A stretch of DNA of 10,535 nt from Phycisphaerae bacterium. Its GTDB lineage: Bacteria > Planctomycetota > Phycisphaerae > SM23-33. The position numbers and the translations under genes are program-made. Below are positions 8,701-10,535 of the stretch, piece after piece. Positions within the stretch are counted from its first letter, which is position 1; every line of letters starts with the position of its first letter. Location of the stretch: NCBI GenBank assembly GCA_030754715.1, contig JASLZV010000031.1, positions 1 through 10,535 of the forward strand, in the 5' to 3' direction. The notes beneath the pieces were generated by a model. It had not been told where the DNA came from. It saw only the letters and a program-made list of their open reading frames with translations, and searched no databases.

Positions 8701-8775
8701 CGAAGCGACGTGTACAAGGCCAAGCCAGCAGGATACCAACGTCAACGGCCACGAAAGAATATTGCTATCGCACAT
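5758..8775 (-). CDS. Secreted DUF4838 multidomain protein with CBM-like and LamG-like modules; frame breaks near the 3' end
   Basis: The start is ATG 8775, with AAGGA 6 nt upstream. An earlier in-frame GTG at 8835 lies inside the promoter and is rejected. This frame gives 1005 residues, against about 1,080 if the downstream frame is joined. Residues 1-26 form a signal peptide ending VASA with cleavage before EMITIV; its n-region lacks positive charge. Residues about 27-180 are an alpha-glucuronidase-N-like domain (QFLKDYCGVRWLFPDPVYGE). About 190-460 is the DUF4838 barrel-like region, with HNDGAGWCECPECRK (301-315) as its hallmark Cys cluster. About 470-680 is helical. About 687-843 is a CBM4/9-like beta-sandwich (NVLANGDFETGDLRGWKTDG ... 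AGERYRLTAWVK). From about 855 it is LamG/concanavalin-like (ITDTFDGQRLDADKWAR). The protein is probably exported and acts on or binds a polysaccharide; no activity can be assigned. The stop at 5758-5760 interrupts the last domain, which continues in the next frame. Confidence 0.88.
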   Translation of the reverse strand: MCDSNILSWPLTLVSCWLGLVHVASAEMITIVSPQGPLPSVVAGVKQVDKDAAADICYYLSRVTGRKIAPTDKQWPAGGTPPPGADHQKKYKPKGDGVIIHVGRDAFVNKHAPEIDKLYADGYIVKCVADGGRKHIILAGKRGLSSWFAGEQFLKDYCGVRWLFPDPVYGEIVPSRPTIEIDGDTHKKYEPSFESRSHGTMYFFDRTRRYLRLRVHSYGCGSHVLQYIFSEKEFKAHPEWFPYFKGDGSRGSTKGWARQWWKYGNGWQICTTNSETVEYAAKYVREYFRKNPDAPLASVGHNDGAGWCECPECRKAGRPHERWWRWVNQVAREVAKTHPDKWVSALAYGAPGRPPSFPLEKNVCVVKTFEYTHMMDLAAKWAKVCQRVDIYSYAYGGSFLGFRHFPHAMRDFLKWGHDDLGGRSHHSEVYGDWTFDGPKYHYMQALQWDVNADPNQIMKEFCDLSYGTAAKPMRSFWDRLEQIYERRPRKDRFIFYQWVSWKLSYDTVPNEEFKYYTMDDVEHLETRIKRAVKLAADDNAQVRFRVQRMSEAWGYVRTMVVSKLRFHDNPPRTAVESQEGKNRAMSLAREIADLRSERELCLGKLRSYPTMHPQLMKPYYWSSAVGLTIFAPEQALLDELCSSISEYLKKSAGQKAAVAMWKGIDPSDNLYESAQTQLYMQARPSLPNVLANGDFETGDLRGWKTDGHSANLRRDKARVEIVEGTRRANGSKWAAQTKEGYNDRLLQRISVAAGERYRLTAWVKHLTSTPENVVPADAIIEFYSGFRRVYVEPSRVMARQKTPEAGWMRLRSTVTIPLDADSILIKLTVYQAKATWDDVELVKIKSGPVATGQITDTFDGQRLDADKWARATITGGVIPPRLHGGWLVYDSNKMYPLVSQATFNDLVKHSGADRYCLRFHAAPLPGETGPASITWGIMGGTGRTRTRKTGFMWTHYFNPRDKYRLRTYGWQKTVFCGGGHGYKLEHLGKAPDEVWYNHVHIRQRL

Positions 8776-8813
8776 TGTTAGTCCTTTTCCCGATCGAAAG
8801 TGCCGAAACCAGA

Positions 8814-8842
8814 ATTGTCCACACTGACCCCTCAACGGTCAA
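8814..8842 (-). promoter_or_regulatory. Sigma70-type promoter of the DUF4838 gene
   Basis: On the - strand there is a -35 TTGACC (8842-8837), a 17-nt spacer and a -10 GACAAT (8819-8814). Transcription would begin near 8807 and give a leader of about 30 nt ending in AAAAGGACTAACA before ATG 8775. The elements match the consensus at 5/6 and 4/6 positions. It lies just downstream of a terminator that insulates it from the remnant gene at 8901-9173. Confidence 0.55.
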
Positions 8843-8850
8843 GCTCACAC

Positions 8851-8888
8851 AAAAAACAGCAACGCCGGTGGGGAGAGACCAACGTTGC
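8851..8888 (-). terminator. Rho-independent terminator of the small remnant gene
   Basis: On the - strand GCAACGTTGGT (8888-8878) pairs with ACCGGCGTTGC (8869-8859) over 11 pairs, two of them G-U. The loop is 8 nt (CTCTCCCC), and the run TGTTTTTT (8858-8851) follows. It begins 12 nt after the second stop (8901) of the remnant gene, so it probably ended that transcript. It also sits immediately upstream of the DUF4838 promoter. Confidence 0.75.
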
Positions 8889-8900
8889 CTGTTGTCTCCT

Positions 8901-9173
8901 TCAGAAGTTTCGACTTGTGCAAGCAGACCGTGTCCATTGGCGACGAATGAGGCGGATGGCAAGCGGATCGTAGCCGGCCGCTCGAAGGACCTTGCCCCAG
9001 GCCCTGAAGTGTCATATGGCCGCAGCGAACAGGTCGTGGTCGTGCTTCTTCACGACCGCGGACTTTAGGGACGCCACCGGCATTTCGCGATGAAGGATAC
9101 GACGGATGACGTCCTCGTGGCCCTCGATTCCGGCGTTCGCTTTTCTGCGGCTTGGCGCCGATGCCACTGTCAT
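8901..9173 (-). pseudogene. Small gene resembling homing-endonuclease-associated repeat (HNH_repeat) proteins, interrupted by an in-frame TGA
   Basis: From ATG 9173, with GAGGG 6 nt upstream, the frame runs 53 codons to a TGA at 9012-9014. In the same frame it continues for 36 more codons to a second TGA at 8901-8903. The pieces read HREMPVASLKSAVVKKHDHD LFAAAI, then (stop), then HFRAWGKVLRAAGYDPLAIR LIRRQWT. Across the stop this fits the pattern 'H..L..AA..HF.SW..AL.AAG.D...I' of the homing-endonuclease-associated repeats (HNH_repeat family) that are common in planctomycete proteins. The stop replaces what would plausibly be an Arg codon (CGA to TGA). The unit keeps a Shine-Dalgarno sequence and a strong terminator, so decay looks recent. 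The alternative is a genuine 53-residue protein. The family assignment is from pattern memory; the nonsense codon is seen directly. Confidence 0.6.
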
Positions 9174-9266
9174 GGTGGACCCTCAGATCAGGTCAAAAAA
9201 ACTGTCTCTTCCCAAGTGCGGCAGATACTTCAGCATCGCCCCCGAAAGCGGTTGCACGAACATCTC

Positions 9267-9295
9267 TTGCCCTTGCAGGCTTGTCCCTGTAGAAT
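9267..9295 (+). promoter_or_regulatory. Sigma70-type promoter of the HU gene
   Basis: There is a -35 TTGCCC at 9267-9272, a 17-nt spacer and a -10 TAGAAT at 9290-9295. The predicted start near 9302 gives a leader of about 52 nt that ends in AAGGAG (9341-9346) before ATG 9354. Position and spacing are those expected for a highly expressed nucleoid-protein gene. Confidence 0.6.
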
Positions 9296-9353
9296 GCCGC
9301 CGTTATGAATAACCGTTTCCTGTTTTTCTAACCTTCTTCTAAGGAGCAGCAAA

Positions 9354-9677
9354 ATGGCAAAGAGTGGCAAAGCCAAACCCGCGACGAAGAGTGAGATTCT
9401 GTCCAACATCGCAGAGGCCACACAACTTTCCCGCAAGCAGGTGGCGTCCGTGTTCGATGCCCTTTCCTGTCAGATCAAAGCCGCCGTGGGCAAGAAAGGT
9501 CCTGGCGTCTTTGCTTTGCCGGGCCTGCTGAAGATCACGGTCAACCTCAAGCCCGCGACCCCGAAACGCAAGGGCATCAATCCGTTCACCGGGCAAGAGC
9601 ACATCTTCAAGGCGAAGCCCGCCCGGAAGGTCGTCAAGGTTCGGCCCCTCAAGGCCCTCAAGGACATGGCGAAGTAA
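9354..9677 (+). CDS. HU-family DNA-binding protein
   Basis: A 107-residue histone-like protein that bends and compacts DNA in the nucleoid as a dimer. ATG 9354 is preceded by AAGGAG at a 7-nt spacing. Residues 1-10 (MAKSGKAKPA) are a short basic extension, longer than the usual HU length of about 90. Residues 11-46 form the helical dimer base (TKSEILSNIAEATQLSRKQV ... FDALSCQIKAAVGKKG). Residues about 48-62 are the first strands (GPGVFALPGLLKITV). The DNA-contacting arm is PKRKGINPFTGQEHIFKAKP, with the Asn-Pro turn that inserts between bases in HU and IHF. The end is RKVVKVRPLKALKDMAK, the classical HU ending. It stands alone on the + strand with its own promoter. It might also be called an IHF-like protein, but no IHF-specific features are evident. 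Confidence 0.95.
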   Translation: MAKSGKAKPATKSEILSNIAEATQLSRKQVASVFDALSCQIKAAVGKKGPGVFALPGLLKITVNLKPATPKRKGINPFTGQEHIFKAKPARKVVKVRPLKALKDMAK

Positions 9678-9709
9678 TCGCTGGTGACCTGTTCCCCGAA
9701 AACTGGTCC

Positions 9710-9735
9710 AGGTCGAGCGAGAGTCTCGGCGACCT
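9710..9735 (+). terminator. Weak hairpin downstream of the HU gene
   Basis: AGGTCG (9710-9715) pairs with CGACCT (9730-9735), and an inner CGAG/CTCG pairing brackets a tiny loop. There is no T-run, so this would at best be a weak or factor-assisted terminator for the HU transcript, which ends translation at 9677. Confidence 0.3.
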
Positions 9736-9746
9736 TGAACCTGCTC

Positions 9747-9766
9747 CCAAGTTTGATCAAACTTGG
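9747..9766. repeat. Perfect 20-bp palindrome
   Basis: CCAAGTTTGATCAAACTTGG is identical to its reverse complement over all 20 bases, with GATC at the centre. It lies 69 nt after the HU stop. It could be an operator-type protein site or, as RNA, an 8-bp stem with a GATC loop. No T-run follows, so a simple terminator is less likely. Confidence 0.85.
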
Positions 9767-9800
9767 ATGCGAATTTTACGCTTATTCGATTATGTTAATC

Positions 9801-9849
9801 CGGCGTATTCCGAAGGACGTGGCACAGTGGAGTCCGGAGGAATACGCCG
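9801..9849. repeat. Long imperfect inverted repeat (18-nt arms)
   Basis: CGGCGTATTCCGAAGGAC (9801-9818) is matched by GTCCGGAGGAATACGCCG (9832-9849). The outer 11 bases and inner 4 bases pair perfectly around a 3x3 internal mismatch, and the loop is 13 nt. It can form a stable hairpin from either strand. No gene that I trust covers it, so a structured RNA, a REP/MITE-like element or a bidirectional terminator are all possible. Confidence 0.75.
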
Positions 9850-9981
9850 TCGCGCGAACTCGGCCGGGGGGACGTTACCCAGGGCTACTGGCCGGATGCG
9901 ATTTTCGGGAGGCACAATACGTCTTTGACGCGTCAGGCTGATCAGGAGAATCTGACGCTCGAAAACACTTGATCTGGATAA

Positions 9982-10383
9982 TCAGAAGATATTACGGCGA
10001 AATCTGCATTTTGCACGCCAGGCAAAGAGAACGCCCGCGAGAATGTAGATTATCATGAAAACAAGCATTCGCACGGTCGTGGCAGCGGCAGTTGCGTCGT
10101 CTCCCAAGCTATCCGGCCAGCTATAACGCAGTCGCCCAAGGCCTATGCGGGCATTTCTTGTTCCACTGGCGCCCTCCATGGGTGTCCCAGCCTGATATAT
10201 TGGATTGCTTGAAATACATAAACCAACATCTATTTCGTGAACGGCAGAGATAGCGACTATCATGCCAAGTAGCATGGGAACGATTGCCCATAGTGTCAGT
10301 CCGAGTCCGAAGTTCATGACGACAGAGACCGTGGTAAAGTGCGTCAGTCTGTCCGAGAACGACCTAAGGGGTAAAAAATAAAT
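9982..10383 (-). pseudogene. Truncated ABC-2 type transporter permease, C-terminal fragment
   Basis: The frame is open from just after a stop at 10384-10386 down to the stop at 9982-9984. The first ATG is at 10317 (111 residues) and has no Shine-Dalgarno sequence. Protein-like sequence extends upstream of that ATG (LPLRSFSDRLTHFTTVSVVM), so the ATG is probably an internal Met of a longer ancestor. From the ATG there are two membrane segments: about 4-24 (LGLTLWAIVPMLLGMIVAIS) and about 82-98 (RMLVFMIIYILAGVLFAW). A loop with NPIYQAGTPMEGASG lies between them, and the end is a basic tail, RAKCRFRRNIF. This layout and tail match the last two helices of ABC-2 permeases in planctomycetes, which are normally several times longer. 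No ATPase partner is visible nearby. A small stand-alone membrane protein is possible but less likely. Confidence 0.55.
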
Positions 10384-10411
10384 CTACGGTTATCTTGGAC
10401 GCAAAGGGACG

Positions 10412-10535
10412 TCATTCGGCGGCGACCTTTTGGGGGCTGGTAAGACTTATCTCGTCCAGCATGTAGTATCCATTGCTCAACTTAAGGTAAATAGATCCCT
10501 TATCGGTAATGTTCTTGATCTTGTGTTCATACTTG
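10412..10535 (-). CDS. C-terminal end of a second protein with the DUF4838-associated terminal module (partial)
   Basis: The frame enters from the right edge and stops at 10412-10414. The 40 visible residues are KYEHKIKNITDKGSIYLKLS followed by NGYYMLDEISLTSPQKVAAE. They align without gaps to the displaced C-terminus at 5535-5757 (RYKHGMKDLTAEGNARLKIL, then PGGYQIDEISLTGP). This gene is therefore a paralogue, at least in its final LamG-like module, of the DUF4838 protein, on the same strand. It lacks the Lys-rich tail of the other copy. What lies N-terminal to this module cannot be seen here. Confidence 0.75.
   Translation of the reverse strand, partial: KYEHKIKNITDKGSIYLKLSNGYYMLDEISLTSPQKVAAE

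Noticed and set aside
8765..8962. 65-codon - strand frame upstream of the DUF4838 gene
   Set aside because: It runs through the terminator at 8851-8888 and the promoter at 8814-8842 and has no Shine-Dalgarno sequence.
9684..9941. 85-codon + strand frame after HU
   Set aside because: It begins 6 nt after the HU stop with no Shine-Dalgarno sequence, crosses three inverted repeats, and shows no family-like motif.

Overview
The window looks like a piece of a Planctomycetota chromosome or metagenomic contig. This is an inference from content: a DUF4838-type secreted protein with C-terminal carbohydrate-binding and lectin-like modules, a five-bladed propeller protein of the GH32/GH43 type, an HU protein with a basic N-terminal extension, an ABC-2 permease tail ending in FAWRAKCRFRRNIF, and a remnant resembling homing-endonuclease-associated repeats. 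The sequence is GC-rich, which explains the many long antisense open frames.

Layout. On the + strand, positions 1-1428 hold the 3' end of a phosphoheptose isomerase (GmhA-like SIS protein) followed closely by an uncharacterised protein with distant deoxyhypusine-synthase-like features. Converging on them from the - strand, read right to left, is a block of three large genes: a secreted DUF4838 multidomain protein (start 8775), a propeller glycosidase-like protein (start 5400) and a 755-residue protein that I read as a beta-sandwich plus alpha/alpha-toroid protein (start 3704, stop only 8 nt from the + strand gene). The block has a convincing promoter at 8814-8842. Together it looks like a small carbohydrate-degradation cluster with unknown substrate.

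The DUF4838 gene appears broken near its 3' end. Its frame stops at 5758, but the next frame continues to 5535 and encodes the rest of the last domain. The proof is at the right edge of the window: 10412-10535 (- strand) encodes the C-terminus of a second protein with the same closing module (KYEHKIKNITDKGS...DEISLT against RYKHGMKDLTAEGN...DEISLT). A paralogue therefore lies just outside the window.

The stretch 8776-10411 is a patchwork. It holds a small gene remnant with an internal TGA and its own strong terminator (8851-9173, - strand), an HU gene with a good promoter (+ strand, 9354-9677), several inverted repeats (9710-9849), and a truncated ABC permease C-terminus (9982-10383, - strand) that abuts the paralogue. 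I saw no tRNA, rRNA, CRISPR array or intact mobile element. Nothing here is clearly a new defence or mobile system. The most unusual items are the split and duplicated DUF4838-associated terminal module and the GmhA-linked DHS-like protein.
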